A stretch of DNA of 64,000 bases from Halichondria panicea (GCF_963675165.1 NC_087379.1:3538201-3602200), one strand, 5' to 3'. Shown: positions 22,705-34,003, counted from the first letter of the stretch. Numbers and translations: made by a program. The notes: generated from the letters alone by a model not told the origin.

Positions 22705-22825
22705 TAAAGTAGGTTGTACTTATAAAGTAGGTGTATACTTTATAAGTAGCATGGTTATTTATAAAGTAGAGTGGTTATTTATAAAGTAGCGTGGTTATTT
22801 ATAAAGTAGCGTGGTTATTTATAAA
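22705..22825 (+). repeat. Minisatellite with a 22-bp unit
   Basis: TAAAGTAGCGTGGTTATTTA is repeated in four good copies (22.75-22.83 kb), preceded by more divergent copies (TAAAGTAGGTTGTACT, TAAAGTAGGTGTATACT). Confidence 0.85.
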
Positions 22826-23900
22826 CATTGGTACAAACGGTACAAACGGCACCCCATACATTGCCACTCCAAATGCATTGCTAAAATAATTGCTAAAATA
22901 ATCGACCACATATTTACTGCTATCAACCAACCTATAAAGTGAATTACATGGTAGTGCTAATAGTAGGGTTGGGTCGAAAACAGCAAAAAGGCCCCCTCTG
23001 GATCTCACCCAAGACACAAGACAGTTATTTTGAGTTTATATATCTGTTGCCCATATCATTTGTGACATTTGTGTGAAATATGAACTGAATTGAACATTGT
23101 ATGAAAAAGTTATAAAAACAGCAAAACAACAACTTTTTGTCATTCTTCTCCTCAGGGTCTTCAGTGAGATAATCTAGAGAACTGTAAGTCCACAGCACAA
23201 ACTAGTGACACCGTACTGTTCTAAATCACCTTGGGTAGTGCAGTTTCCTTCGAAGTTAAATTTGCTAGGGTGGAAGCTACGCCCTCTTTAATGAGTGCAG
23301 AGGTGAGGTCGCCATTGTTTACCTACTGAGCATGCTCAGACATAGTAGAAAGCATAGTAGAAAGCCCCTCTTATCGTAGCAACCACTTGAGATCTATAGC
23401 AACAGTAGTGTTTTGCACTGTCGATTCTTACCGCAGCAGTTAATACTCGAAAATTATGTTGAAGCTGCATTCTGAGCCTGCTCTGTCTGAGCTTATGATA
23501 GTAAATTATTGCATGCATAAGACCAAAAAACTTATGAAAATTATCATAACAGACACAAACTGCAACAGTGCAAATAAAAATTCAGTACAGTTGCTAGCTC
23601 TTTTTTATCCGCATAGTAAAGGTGGATTGCCACCTATTGAAGATATTTGATCTAGCTAGCACCATAGATAAATCTATGCTAGTACCTGTGAAGAAAAATT
23701 GTAGGTACAAACAAGCGTAAAAAAATGTTTGAAAAATAATGGTGAGAGTAGGGTTGCATGTTGGATGAGCCGCTGGCAATGAACAAGATGGGTAACCCTA
23801 ATAGGAATGCCCATTAGAATAGACACACTACTTAAAATATTGTACGTGGTTTCCCAGGACCACTTATTAACGCATGCATGCAGTGAAAAAAGTTTACAAA
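22826..23900. other. Spacer
   Basis: No gene recognised. The segment 23.69-23.79 kb is a diverged relative of the left arm of the hairpin that follows (shared GTACAAACAAG and GAGAGTAGGGTTG). Confidence 0.35.
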
Positions 23901-24425
23901 CAAGTGCAAAAAACATTTTGTGAAAAAATGGGGAAGAGTAGGGTTGGAAGAGCATGTGCACTGAAGTAACAAAAAGTTTGAAAACAAGATTAATTGTGGG
24001 TTGGTATAGTCTTGCATGCTCCAACTAGTTGGGGGTGGGGCACGATCTTTAACAGTTGGGTCCAGCACTACTTCGAGTTTTGGGTGGGGGTGGGCAGGGC
24101 TCATATATCTGTAGAGTCTCAAATTTAATATTAATTTTACACCATGCATGTGTTTCGGTGCTGTAAGTGTTTCGGTGCTGTAACAGAAAGAAACGTTAAT
24201 TTGAAAAAGCCTTATTCAAATGCGTCATTATGTAGAAACACATGCAAGTTGATGGTCAAATACGTGATCAAGTGTCTCAAATAAACAAAGAGGTGTAGTG
24301 CTGGACCCAACTGTTAAAGATCGTGCCCCACCCCCATGCAAGACTATACCAACCCACAATTAATCTTGTTTTCGAACTTTTTGTTACTTCAGTGCCATTT
24401 TTTCACAAAATGTTTTTTGCACTTG
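23901..24425. repeat. Inverted repeat (hairpin) element
   Basis: The left arm 23901-24072 and right arm 24295-24425 are reverse complements; the right arm lacks two short stretches of the left one. Matching blocks include TTAATTGTGGGTTGGTATAG and GTGGGGCACGATCTTTAACA. The loop is about 220 bp. It contains no coding sequence. Fold-back element or arranged MITE pair. Confidence 0.85.
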
Positions 24426-26300
24426 TTATAATTATGATTGTGCTCAAAACATATATGTTATTATTATAGTATATTTATTATAGTATATATATACCTGTAC
24501 AGATATCGGATGGAGTAGATATCGGATGGAGTTTGACAATGCTGGGCACATACTCTCGGACACCATCAACTTCCAGTAGAATCTAGAACATATCTCGTCT
24601 GATGCAGCTGAATGGATGTGCTTCTTGTAATAGAGGCTACCATTTTCAAACTTAAAGTTCTGCCTGCATTTCTAAAGTTGCCTTTTTTGTTTTGCTGTTA
24701 ATAGTAGGACTTCCATTTCTTGCTGCCTTCTTCAATGACATGACTAACCCTAACCCTGTCAACAACATGCAACTTTGCGGTCTACATTCCAGCTGTCACT
24801 TGCTTCATTGCTACCTACTACTAACCTTGCTCTTCATCGCTCTTACTCTTGCTACTCTCTTACTCTTGCTACTATATACTATATACTTACATTGATGGCA
24901 ACATTGGTGGGAAGAGTAGTAGAATGACCGTGACACCAGCTTGGTCAACCAATGTATATAGAAGGGTATCGTTCCTTAAAAAGGGTCACAAGCAACTCAG
25001 ACAGCTCCACATCCTCTTCATCACACCTCAACTCCGCTACGTGAAGTAGCTCAATTAATTCACAAGTACCATAAGTAGCCTGCTCGAAGTTGCTGCATAT
25101 TAATTCTCGTATACCATTAATTCTAAATCAGACCAAACACTAGAGAAGACGGAAACTTAAGATTGAAGTAATCCATAGAGATCACTGAGTTGTACAGCAG
25201 CTTTAACTTTAAAGACTTACAAAAGACTACATTGCATATGATCACAGGCTCAGGTGGGTATATATTAACTGAGCACAGTGCTGAGGGACATATCAAGGGA
25301 CATATCAAGGGACATCTCAATGTAACCACCTAGGACTTCCCAGAATATCCTAAAATTGTTTATATGCTGCTATCCCTCCCTACCTGTGAGATTCTTTTCA
25401 TATGCTCCTAGTTGGCACCAGTAATGGATAGAATCAAAAACAATATAAGCTTTGACGTTACAATACCGTAAGTACATGTACATGTATAAATCATATCTTG
25501 CTGCAGTAGTAGATAGAAGACACTTTATGAAGCCCATCAATTTATGAAGCCCATCAAGCGCATCATGACCTTTGAACTTTCAGGTAAATTTTTTGAAATA
25601 AAGAGCACCATTATAAAGAGCACCATTGCAAGAAAATTTGGACAGTACACTCTACAGATAACAGTTTACAGTACATAGTACAAACGAAGTAACTTGTAAG
25701 CAAAACTTGTAAGCAAAACATTTTTTCCACACATTTTCCACACATAATTATATTATTATCATCATTAGCAATGGAATATCCTCCTTGGTGTTTGGCGTCG
25801 CACTTGGGTTTGGTTCGTCTTTGCCATCAGAAGACAGGCCAAGGCCATCTCATCAGCGGTGACATCTACAAAAAAAATTTGTTGTGTAATAAGAGTGGGT
25901 TTCAAAAAAGGAAGGGCGGTTCAAACACAGTACTGACATCATAGTACTGACATCATTACTAAATATAAGTTCCATCTCGTATGCCACCTACAGATTGAAT
26001 AAATCAATTTCAGTGAACCACCGGCCAGGCCAGGTCATACGTTATTTCTTCAATACCCTACCCCTATAGTTATGGACACTAATCAGGGGGAGATCTTACA
26101 TATCACTTATCACTTATCACTTACATTTTGCAAGGGATAGTCCGTACATTTGATGAATCTAAAATATCTGCACTGGACCAAAAATTGAATTTCCTGTACT
26201 TCCTGTACTTCTTGAAATACAGGATCAGTGTATGGCATATAGGTGGTCGTTTCCTGCTGATTTCCGACATTTCGTCATGAATTCATAGTAATGGAAATGC
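24426..26300. other. Spacer
   Basis: No convincing gene. Leucine-rich short frames near 24.7-24.9 kb derive from CTACTA-rich sequence. Microduplications are frequent (for example GATATCGGATGGAGT twice near 24.51-24.53 kb). Confidence 0.4.
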
Positions 26301-26304
26301 TATG

Positions 26305-26550
26305 TATAATGCTGCTTTTCGGTACTTGACATGCCACATGGCGTACTGCAGATGGCATGTTGTTCTATATTTCATCTACTTACATGTCACATGGCCTATA
26401 TACATGTACTGTACTACACTGCAGATGGCATGTTGTTCCATATTTAATCTACTTGACATGTCACATGGCCTATACATGTACTGTACTGCAGTGCAGACGC
26501 CTATATTTCATCTACTTTACATACCACATAGCGTATATATAATATATACA
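26305..26550 (+). repeat. Tandem repeat, about 60-75 bp unit, 3-4 copies
   Basis: Units share ATCTACTTGACATGTCACAT, GGC(C)TATA and CTGCAGATGGCATGTTGTTC. The copies are imperfect and vary in length. Confidence 0.75.
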
Positions 26551-26878
26551 GTTGGTGCAGACCAGTTGCAGTTGTTCTATCTATACTTGATGTGTCGTGA
26601 TTGTATGCGGCGCTTGACTCAGCGCTGTCAGGAAGCAAGCGCAAATTTAAATTGTTGAGAAAACATATCATTTATAGTGTAATGTAAAGTGTCAACAATG
26701 AACATAATTAATTATTCCAGGCATGCAGACTTGTGACGTCTCGACCGGTGTGACAATTCAATGAATAGGTTCCATTACAAACTGTAGAAAAGAAACAACT
26801 AAGCACTGTTCACTTACACAATAAACAAAACGAGTCAACGACATAATTATTATTAGGACGCTGCTAGCCATGCAGCTA

Positions 26879-27222
26879 GACACGGGGACACATAATGCTC
26901 ACTATAACTATAGTACACACACCCACTGCCGAAGTCGACCGGCCAGAGCTGATTTAACTGACACAGGGACCCACAATGCTCACTATAACTATATATTGTA
27001 CACATACACCCACTGCCGAAGTCGACCAGCCAGAGCTGATTTAACTGACACAGGGACCCACAATGCCCACAATGCTCACTATAACTATAGTACACACACC
27101 CACTGCCGAAGTCGACCTGATTTAACTGACACAGGGACCCACAATGCTCACTATAACTATAGTACACATAGTACACATACACCCACTGCCGAAGTCGACC
27201 AGCCAGAGCTGATTTAACTGAC
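26879..27222 (+). repeat. Minisatellite, 81-92 bp unit, four copies
   Basis: Copies start at 26879, 26960, 27047 and 27128 (spacings 81, 87 and 81, all multiples of three). Each contains CCACAATGCTCACTATAACT and CACCCACTGCCGAAGTCGAC. Both strands stay open through most of the array, but the reading frames look like a by-product of the repeat. Confidence 0.9.
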
Positions 27223-27318
27223 TCCAATAGACGGTCTAAACCAGTCCAAATTAATTGTAAATGCAAAGCAAAGAGGACTAGATAAAAACGAAGTACCATT
27301 ATACACAAGAAACTTTTT

Positions 27319-28539
27319 CTAGATATCTCCGTCGTATACGTCTTGCAGTGTGTCACGAGGAACTTTTCTTAAACGCCAAAGCTCAGTGTCGGTTACGAAT
27401 GAGGATCTAAATTTTGCAAAGAATTTTGAAGACTTAAATAGCAATATGTGACGTTGGGGTATAGTAGCTTCATTCTGACCTGGGGATGATTGGGATATCG
27501 TACGTATAGATGCTTGCATTCCAAACTTCTTTGCATTCTTCAAACTTATACACAGAGTCACATTTTGGCAAACAACATATCTGCAAAATTGTTTTGATTT
27601 TTTTGTTGTAACATGTAGAGAGAAGGTGGAGAGAAGGTGGATGTAGAGAGAAGGTGGTAGACATTTTGCTATGACCGAACATGGGTGTGATATTTTTCCC
27701 AATACCCCAAACAAAACCTTCAATAAGGTTCCAATAGCTGCATCTGAGAGTCCATAAGAACGTCTCATAAATTTCAAAAGAGCTGTTATCCAGGTTACCA
27801 TGACAAGCATATTTTTATCTTGTATGTCATTGCACTGCTCTAAATGGGGAGGCGATATTTCAATGTCATCAACAATTTCCTCTTTAGATTCTTTCCAAAA
27901 CTCAACAACGTCTGCAAAAATTAAACTAGTGATCAACATGAGCACATAATTGCTGTACATACCCGTATAGCGCGACATTTTAATTCGCTACACGAACTAT
28001 TGGAATTATAATGTGAAGGCAAGTATGAGCTTTTAGAGACTATTCCACAAAATATAAAGTGCCTCGAAAATGTTGCGCTGTACGGTAAAATAATACATAA
28101 AGGTAAAATAATACATACCTTCCTCGGTTGAATGTACAGTTTCACTTCCACATTCACTCCCACATTCATCTACAGATCGAATTAGAATGACATAATTTAC
28201 TGTAAGATATAATTATATTAATAGTCTAGCGAAAGTAAAAAAATTCGTAAGCATTAGAAGAACTTGAATCTCCAAAATTAATGATGTAGGAGGATTGTCT
28301 TCATTTGCAGATAGGGTTCCATCAGAATTTATAATACTTTGTCTTCGAAGAGTATCAGATGTAATCCACTGTGCAGAACTAGCGTCATAGTATAATCGCT
28401 TATGAGCCTTAAAAGACACACTTTGACTACAATGTGGACATAATCTACGATCAACACGTAGGATTGGACGCCCAACAACATTTTTCTCTGGCTCCATCCA
28501 AAACCATGTGCTCAACATAATTTCTGAAAGTACAGTCAT
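27319..28539 (-). pseudogene. Zinc-ribbon protein of a CACTA/Tnp2-like element family (spliced, degenerate)
   Basis: The minus strand has an N-terminal block (28213-28539) with RLCPHCSQSVSFKAHKRLYY followed by D, a C..C...H zinc finger; the likely start is the methionine of MEPEKNVVGRPILRV near 28.5 kb. A second block (27319-27978) reads YGLSDAAIGTLLKVLFGVLG, then CRYVVCQNV / CCLPKCDSVYKFEEC across a frameshift, and ends RKVPRDTLQDVYDGDI. The set (acidic N-terminus, 'SD.A+..L', a YVVCP.C.S+Y...EC zinc site, and KVP.....D+YDG) resembles the N-terminal region of Tnp2/CACTA-like transposon proteins that I recall from fungi and sponges; I am not sure of the superfamily. Splice-like junctions separate the blocks. 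One conserved block has a frameshift. Confidence 0.45.
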
Positions 28540-29990
28540 GGCTACAAAATCTCTTGCAGATAGGGATTATGAGGCATCACTTTCAGGTGGGAAGATGAAG
28601 TAACTGTTGCTACAATAATATTAACTAAGTCTCTTTGATACCAGATGCAGATGCTGACTTATCATCAGGTGACGAAGGTCTCACAGAGCTACTTGTAGCC
28701 ACTAAAAAGAGGAGGCTCAATGGAAAAAAACTTGGTGTGAGCCGGACAAACTGGAGTGGTACAGGAGCACATGTGAATTTATGTGCCACCATAATTTAAG
28801 CGCCACGGTAGCATCAGCATATATTTTTAGGTCCTAAAAGGAGTTACTTGTTTTCTTGGAATTATTTTTCTGCCGCTTATTGTTTGCAGCTAGCATGAGC
28901 GTCTATACTAGCACCATATTATTTTCTGGCGCTGTAATTACATCAATTACTGAAGGCCTCTTTTTAACTGTTTTTACGTAACCACAACCCCCCCTCCATA
29001 GCTCCCCTCCATAGCTCCTGAAGTAACACCCACCTCAACTCCACCTCAACTCCCAATTCAAGGACCACCCGAAATGTCTCTCAGGGTGAGTTTGTGCCAT
29101 TACCAATTATTTGGACGTTGCACAAACAATTGGTAACCTGGATCATCTGCAAACACGCCTCGAACGCATCACAGCCACACAAAGAAATCTTGCAAGTTGC
29201 ATTATTCTTACTATCCCATCATTATAATGTACACTTAATCATCACAGCAAATCGTTCCCGTGATTCTAAGGTTCTTAAGAGGTGCATAATAATTATGTTA
29301 CTCACGTTAACCAGCAGAAAGTGAGTACTCCTGTATCAAGTGATGCTGCAGCAAAGAGAAAAATACCGTCCGTTGTTAGAGTAAGGGATGATTTCTACTC
29401 GTTAAGCTTCCGTTATAATTGTTCTTTTCCTAACAGTCTGAAACGCGGAAAACTTACAAGATGCTAGTGGATGATTGTGAAAGCTTCGAAGGATTTTGTA
29501 TTGGACATGAGTGAGTTACATATGCTTAAACTTGTTGCATTTGCATCCTGCAGATTCACCTGGCGTAGCGAACAGAATCAAGCTGCGCTTCTTACTGAAG
29601 TTCAAGCAATAAATAATGGGCCTGTGACATTCAAGGTAAATAAATTCGCTAGATTTGACTACCGTTATTTATCATCCTCGCCTATATACATACTACAAAA
29701 CTTTGTGCCAGGAAAATTCCTTGTCTGTAAGGGGCAAGTCTGACGGGCGGAAAACAACACGGAGGAGATGTGAGAGGAGTAGACGTGTAAGTAGCGAATC
29801 ATAGAATCCATGATGACACTAATTTGAGTAGATATTCTTTTTACAGAAACTCCAAGAACGCTTGAGTACATTTCACAAAAAGAAATGGTCTAGTGTTTTG
29901 GTGATGGAGTTCATTTCAAGTGGTGATGATGAAAAGAACCACGTAGAGTTGCCTTGGCGAGCCTCCCTGGTGAATTGCAGATCTAGACAG
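28538..29990 (+). CDS. Spliced partner gene divergent from the CACTA/Tnp2-like gene; function unknown
   Basis: An ATG at 28538 opens MATKSLADRDYEASLS, then a GT..AG intron of about 40-45 bp (starting GTGGGAAGATG, ending TTTGATACCAG near 28.64 kb) joins in frame to DADADLSSGDEGLTELLVAT and KKRRLNGKKLGVSRTNWSG. Later blocks are FRYNCSFPNSLKRGK (29.4 kb), ELHMLKLVAFASCRFTWRSE (29.5-29.6 kb) and VCKGQV. An intron from GTAAGTAGCG (about 29.79 kb) to TTTTTACAG (about 29.85 kb) then joins an arginine-rich segment to KKWSSVLVMEFISSGDDEKN and ELPWRASLVN. The basic-then-'MSSDEE..LPWR' ending is a pattern I recall from proteins of mobile elements in cnidarians and sponges. The first intron joins cleanly; the middle of the gene is uncertain. 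Confidence 0.4.
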
Positions 29991-30220
29991 CGAACATCTT
30001 TCTACAAAGTCTGCCCAGGCAAAACAGCAAACGAAGGACCGTGCAGTGGTATCTTCTCGGCCACCGCCAGACCGTACAGGGTTACCTGCCTGGGCTTTAG
30101 TGTAACTACTGAACATCAAACTGAACATGTTTCTGCAATCATTTTTTTGTCGTTCCATTATAAATTTTATGTGATTATAAATCATATATAATTCGTGGGG
30201 ATGAAACGTGAAACAACAAA

Positions 30221-30427
30221 CATGATATTGTTTTAGAGATTTCATGTGCATGAAGGTGAATCAACTAATAGAATTTCTGCTGCAAGAAACATGATATTGT
30301 TTTAGAGATTTCATGTGCATGAAAGGTGAATCAACTGATAGAATTTCTGCTGCAAGAAACATGATATTGTTTTGGAGATTTCATGTGCATGAAAGTTGAA
30401 TCAACTGATAGAATTTCTGCCGCATTA
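30221..30427 (+). repeat. Tandem repeat, 69-70 bp unit, three copies
   Basis: CATGATATTGTTTTAGAGAT starts copies at 30221, 30290 and 30360. Copies one and two are nearly identical; the third diverges at its end. Confidence 0.9.
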
Positions 30428-30955
30428 AACACGGTATTATGTAGATGTTTCCTGTACATGGGATTTAGCCCTATCTTGTACCTGTCACACAGCATGAAAT
30501 TCTATGTTTCTATGTGTCATCCACATTTCCATTATAAAACCCACAGAATGAAATGTCATTTTTGGTCCAGAAATGTTTTGGACATGAGAGGTTTTATTAT
30601 ATCCGACTTCGGTGTGGGGTTTCTTAATTCTTCCTTTAAGCGTTCAACATTGCCTGCTAAGTCACCACATATAGATGGAGTAAGTCTCCTCCGTTTTGTT
30701 TTTTTTTGTGCTGGTTGGTGTTCCAGGGGGCTGACGATTTAAGTTTTGGCATCGAATGTATATGAATGATTGCCAAGAATCCTAGGAGGAAGCATTAGTG
30801 TATTGCGTAACACAATTATTATAATTGGGTAAACTTACATATGAAATGCATATTTGCTACAATCTCACAATCCCTCATACATGATGGCCTGCTAACATGG
30901 TAGATAATACTAATTCTCGAGAAACCCTGGCAAAACAAACACCCTAAAGGATAGC
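30428..30955. other. Spacer
   Basis: A plus frame covers 30383-30742 but begins inside the tandem repeat, and its sequence looks non-specific. No family recognised. Confidence 0.35.
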
Positions 30956-31229
30956 CCCCCCATCCAAACTGCATCCTTCCTTCGCCACCACAAGAAGTAC
31001 ACCCGGTTGTCTTTGACCCCTTCGCTCAGCTGCACTTCACACCTCTGGCCTGGACGCATACCAATGGCGTACCTCTTTCAAGAGACGAACTCTGTCACCA
31101 ACTTGCGAGAAGACTCTGCACCTCCTATGTAGCCCCCCCCCCTGATTGCCCCTTTCCTGACTCGACAAAAACCCTGGGGTTCGCACAGCACGAAGAATAA
31201 TTGCCAAAGCTACTCCTTAATTAAACACG

Positions 31230-31945
31230 ACATCCAAGAATCGTCGCCGCTGTACACGCAGCTAGAAGGTGCCTTGATTCAGATAACAATGAACCCATTC
31301 TCCTAGCAGATGCTACCAACGCATTTAACTCATTGAACTGCAAATTGCCATACGCAGACTCTGGCACCTACAGAGAGCCCACAGATATTTACGTTGATGG
31401 AGACTGCCTACTCTCCCAAGAAGGCACCCACACAAGGTGACCCCGCCATGCCTAACACTAACATCAGGAAAATATCTGACCTACGCGAGTGGTGGGACAC
31501 CTTAACCAAAAAGGCCCAGCCTTTGGATACTACCTAAAGACATGGTTGGTTACATTCCACACCACTACCTTCCACTAGACTGGTCGTCATGGCCGCCATC
31601 ATGGGAAGCTATCAATATCACAGCAAAAGAGCTGGTCCCTATCGTCATCGCAGCAGCTTTGTGGGTAGCCAGTGGACTAAGTCACGGGTACACTTCTTCT
31701 ACGACAACATGGCCGTGGTTGCCGTGCTGAAAACCCTCGCTTACTCATTATGCACCTACATTATGCACCTACTAAGATGTCTCGCTTTTTACGCAGCAGA
31801 GTCCGCCATTTCTAGAAACAATCTGACTGTTATCCCATCTCTCATTCCACAGGCGGCACAACAAATCATCCCACAAGCAATCCTGGAACTCCTGGTCCTT
31901 CAAATCCCGGATTGGGGATCACCAACTTGGACAAACTTACTTTGA
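31230..31945 (+). pseudogene. DIRS-like reverse transcriptase and RNase H fragments
   Basis: AVHAARRCLDSDNNEP and ILLADATNAFNSLN (motif A with the catalytic aspartate, 31294-31336) are typical of DIRS RT, followed by GDCLLSQEGTHT and the EGT..GDP-like block near 31.42-31.45 kb, then LREWWDTL and PAFGYYLKTWLV (31.48-31.55 kb). The RNase H part reads WPPSWEAINITAKELVPIVI (31.58-31.65 kb) and VHFFYDNMAVVAVLKTLAY (31.69-31.75 kb). Residues between RT motif B and the LREWW block are compressed or lost. Not functional. Confidence 0.75.
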
Positions 31946-32800
31946 CAATGGCTCCACTCGAGCTGGAGGAAATACATCCAATTCTGCTCGACAATGAACA
32001 TTTCCCCCCTACCAATTACAGATTTACGCACAGACTCACTTCATCACACATCTCACACATCATCTCTCCCTTTCAGTCCACTGGACGACTATTAGATCGT
32101 ACCTCAGCGCTCTGCGCTTTTTTCAATTACGAGCAGGACTACCAGACCCAAGTTTAACTCCGTCACCAAAAATCCTAAAAGGAGCTCACACCTGACCATA
32201 AGCGCACCACCTGATATCATGCGAAATGTCGATAAAAGCGAAATGTCGATAAAACAATGCTTTGGGCAGCATTCTGCCTTGCCTTCTTTGGATTTATGAG
32301 AACGGGAGAGCTTACTGCATCAACAGCGGGCAACCAAGCCAACCTGCAAGTCAACGACGTCACCGTAGACTCCCATGTAAACCTTCAACTACTGACAATA
32401 CACCTTCGTCACAGTAAAACCGATCAATTTGGCGCAGGCCATTACATCCACCTTGGCCGTACTTCTAGCATAGTTTGCCATGCTAGGTTATTTGTCTCAT
32501 CGGCCAACGCTTGGCACTCAAACTAACCTCTTTATTTTCGAAAATGGCAATCCATTGACAAGACCAAAACTCGTGTCACACCTTCGTCAGGCCATAACCC
32601 TTGACCCAAAAGCATTCTCTGGCCACAGTTTTCGAATTGGTGCAGCATCAACCGCAGCAGCTGTAGGGCTCAACGATTCTACAATCCAGCAGGCAGGGCG
32701 ATGGAAATCAAACACATTCAGAACATACATCCGCAAACAGGCGACGCAGCAACTCTCATCTCATAAAGTCAACCTTAAAAATGCGGTTCCCATTTTGTTT
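31946..32800 (+). pseudogene. DIRS-like tyrosine recombinase
   Basis: The plus strand reads LAFFGFMRTGELTAS (first catalytic Arg, near 32.29 kb), LTIHLRHSKTDQFGAGHYIH (the lysine beta-hairpin region), then GHSFRIGAAS (H..R box, 32621-32650) and STIQQAGRWKSNTFRTYIRK (catalytic Tyr in RTYIRK, near 32.73 kb). The R..HxxR..Y set is therefore intact although the reading frame is split at about 32.48-32.52 kb. In an active element this enzyme inserts a circular cDNA by recombination rather than by a DDE integrase. Upstream (31.97-32.16 kb) the sequence reads FPPTNYRFTHRL, a looser fit to the recombinase N-terminal domain. Confidence 0.8.
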
Positions 32801-33205
32801 TGTTTCCTTGTATCACTCTCTAGTCATGGTATGAATCTTCTTGTATTATATATTAATAATCATGACCATGTTTGAGTGAAGAAACGATTCACGTATATAA
32901 ATGTATTAAGCATCAACCTTAATTCCAAGAGTATTAGGTCTTGCGGGATTTAAAACTAGTTTATTCCAACCATTGTGCAGTAATGATCATAACTTGCAGC
33001 ATCTCTCAGATGAAACTTGTCTTCAGTAAACTGCATTTATATAATTTATGTACACAGTCGACACACCATGCTATACGTATGGTAATTATGAATACATGCA
33101 TAGTGTCAGTAATAATTATTACATACATGTAAGCTTTGCCATACAATGTCTACACTTGCTGTGAGCAAAGCCAACTCCAACTTCGAAACTGATGAGCTGC
33201 AAGGG
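32801..33205. other. Spacer
   Basis: No gene recognised. Confidence 0.4.
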
Positions 33206-33301
33206 TATCTGCAAGGACGTCTATTCTCTCTGTTCCATTGACTGTAAGAGTTATCCCACCCTAAAATTTGGGTAATGATTAGTTGGTACATCAAATGGAT
33301 C
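33206..33301 (+). repeat. Perfect 96-bp inverted repeat, left arm
   Basis: All 96 bases (from TATCTGCAAGGACGTCTATT to GGTACATCAAATGGATC) are the exact reverse complement of 33465-33560. I checked the pair base by base and found no mismatch. Confidence 0.95.
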
Positions 33302-33464
33302 AGCACGCTGTCCCTTCAAACATTAATACGACCTTAGCTTGTTAATAAAGGGACGAAGTACTGGTTCAAATCCATACTTTTTGATGTTAGGGCACACGCA
33401 ATTAGTTGAATAGATCGTAAAGTCGACTGGTTGTAGATTTCCAAGAGTATAATAAAACAGACCA
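33302..33464. other. Loop of the perfect inverted repeat (163 bp)
   Basis: The spacer is AT-rich and has no coding sequence. Confidence 0.7.
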
Positions 33465-33560
33465 GATCCATTTGATGTACCAACTAATCATTACCCAAAT
33501 TTTAGGGTGGGATAACTCTTACAGTCAATGGAACAGAGAGAATAGACGTCCTTGCAGATA
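33465..33560 (-). repeat. Perfect 96-bp inverted repeat, right arm
   Basis: Exact reverse complement of 33206-33301. Such perfect identity next to elements that have decayed means a recent origin, gene conversion between the arms, or a palindromic assembly error. Confidence 0.95.
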
Positions 33561-34003
33561 TCTTTAATCCATCCAGAAGGTCAATAGCAGCATACAATAG
33601 TACTCACTACAAGTTGAAGATAATATTTTGTTTCAGTTAGAATATCATGAAATGGGTTCTTTATTGCAAATTTCACCGACTCGCGATATTTATATAGCTT
33701 GCACTGTTTGCTCAACTGTGTGAGATATCATAGCTTGTACTTGATTTATCGCAAAGTTTACGGCTGTCTGAGGGACATGGTGTTGCTCCTTTCAATAGGA
33801 AGATTTCTGTGACTGTCGTAGCGGGTGTAGCCTCAGTTTCCATCAACTCTGTTGAGCTCAAGTCACTAGTTTCACTAGTCACTGTTAATAGATTCATAGA
33901 TTCATCATGATCACTATCCATGCCGATGCCTGGGTCCCCTGAATTCAATGTTGTAACCGAGTTAATATCTCTTCCTCTATGGGTCCTTGACAACATTAAC
34001 GAG
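33561..34003. other. Spacer with a possible acidic coding fragment on the minus strand
   Basis: A minus frame at 33712-34003 reads SVTTLNSGDPGIGMDSDHDE and SETSDLSSTELMETEATPA, an acidic, serine/threonine-rich composition that could be coding but matches nothing I know. The frame continues into the adjacent MITE, which suggests chance or that the MITE landed in it. Confidence 0.25.

Larger units (their letters stand above)
30956..32800 (+). mobile_element. DIRS-like (tyrosine recombinase) retroelement, internally deleted
   Basis: The plus strand shows, in order, fragments of a DIRS-type reverse transcriptase, RNase H-like and methylase-less tail, then a tyrosine recombinase. The sequence is clearly more GC-rich than its flanks. 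About 1.8 kb remain, shorter than a full element; the middle of the RT (motif C region) and the ends are missing. It is frameshifted at several points, including by perfect microduplications near 31.74-31.77 kb and 32.22-32.25 kb. No terminal repeats were identified. Confidence 0.8.

Noticed and set aside
24692-24895. Leucine-rich frame resembling a membrane segment
   Set aside because: Derived from CTACTA/CTTGCT-rich simple sequence; no conserved context, no signal peptide or paired helices.
26302-26658. 118-codon plus-strand frame
   Set aside because: It follows the internal tandem repeat of 26.3-26.55 kb and its composition reflects that array.
27000-27222. CRISPR-like array suggested by regular repeats
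   Set aside because: Units of 81-92 bp are near identical throughout with no unique spacers, only four copies, in a eukaryotic setting: a minisatellite.
30383-30742. 119-codon plus frame as a gene
   Set aside because: It begins in the third copy of a tandem repeat, with no recognisable motif or splice partner.
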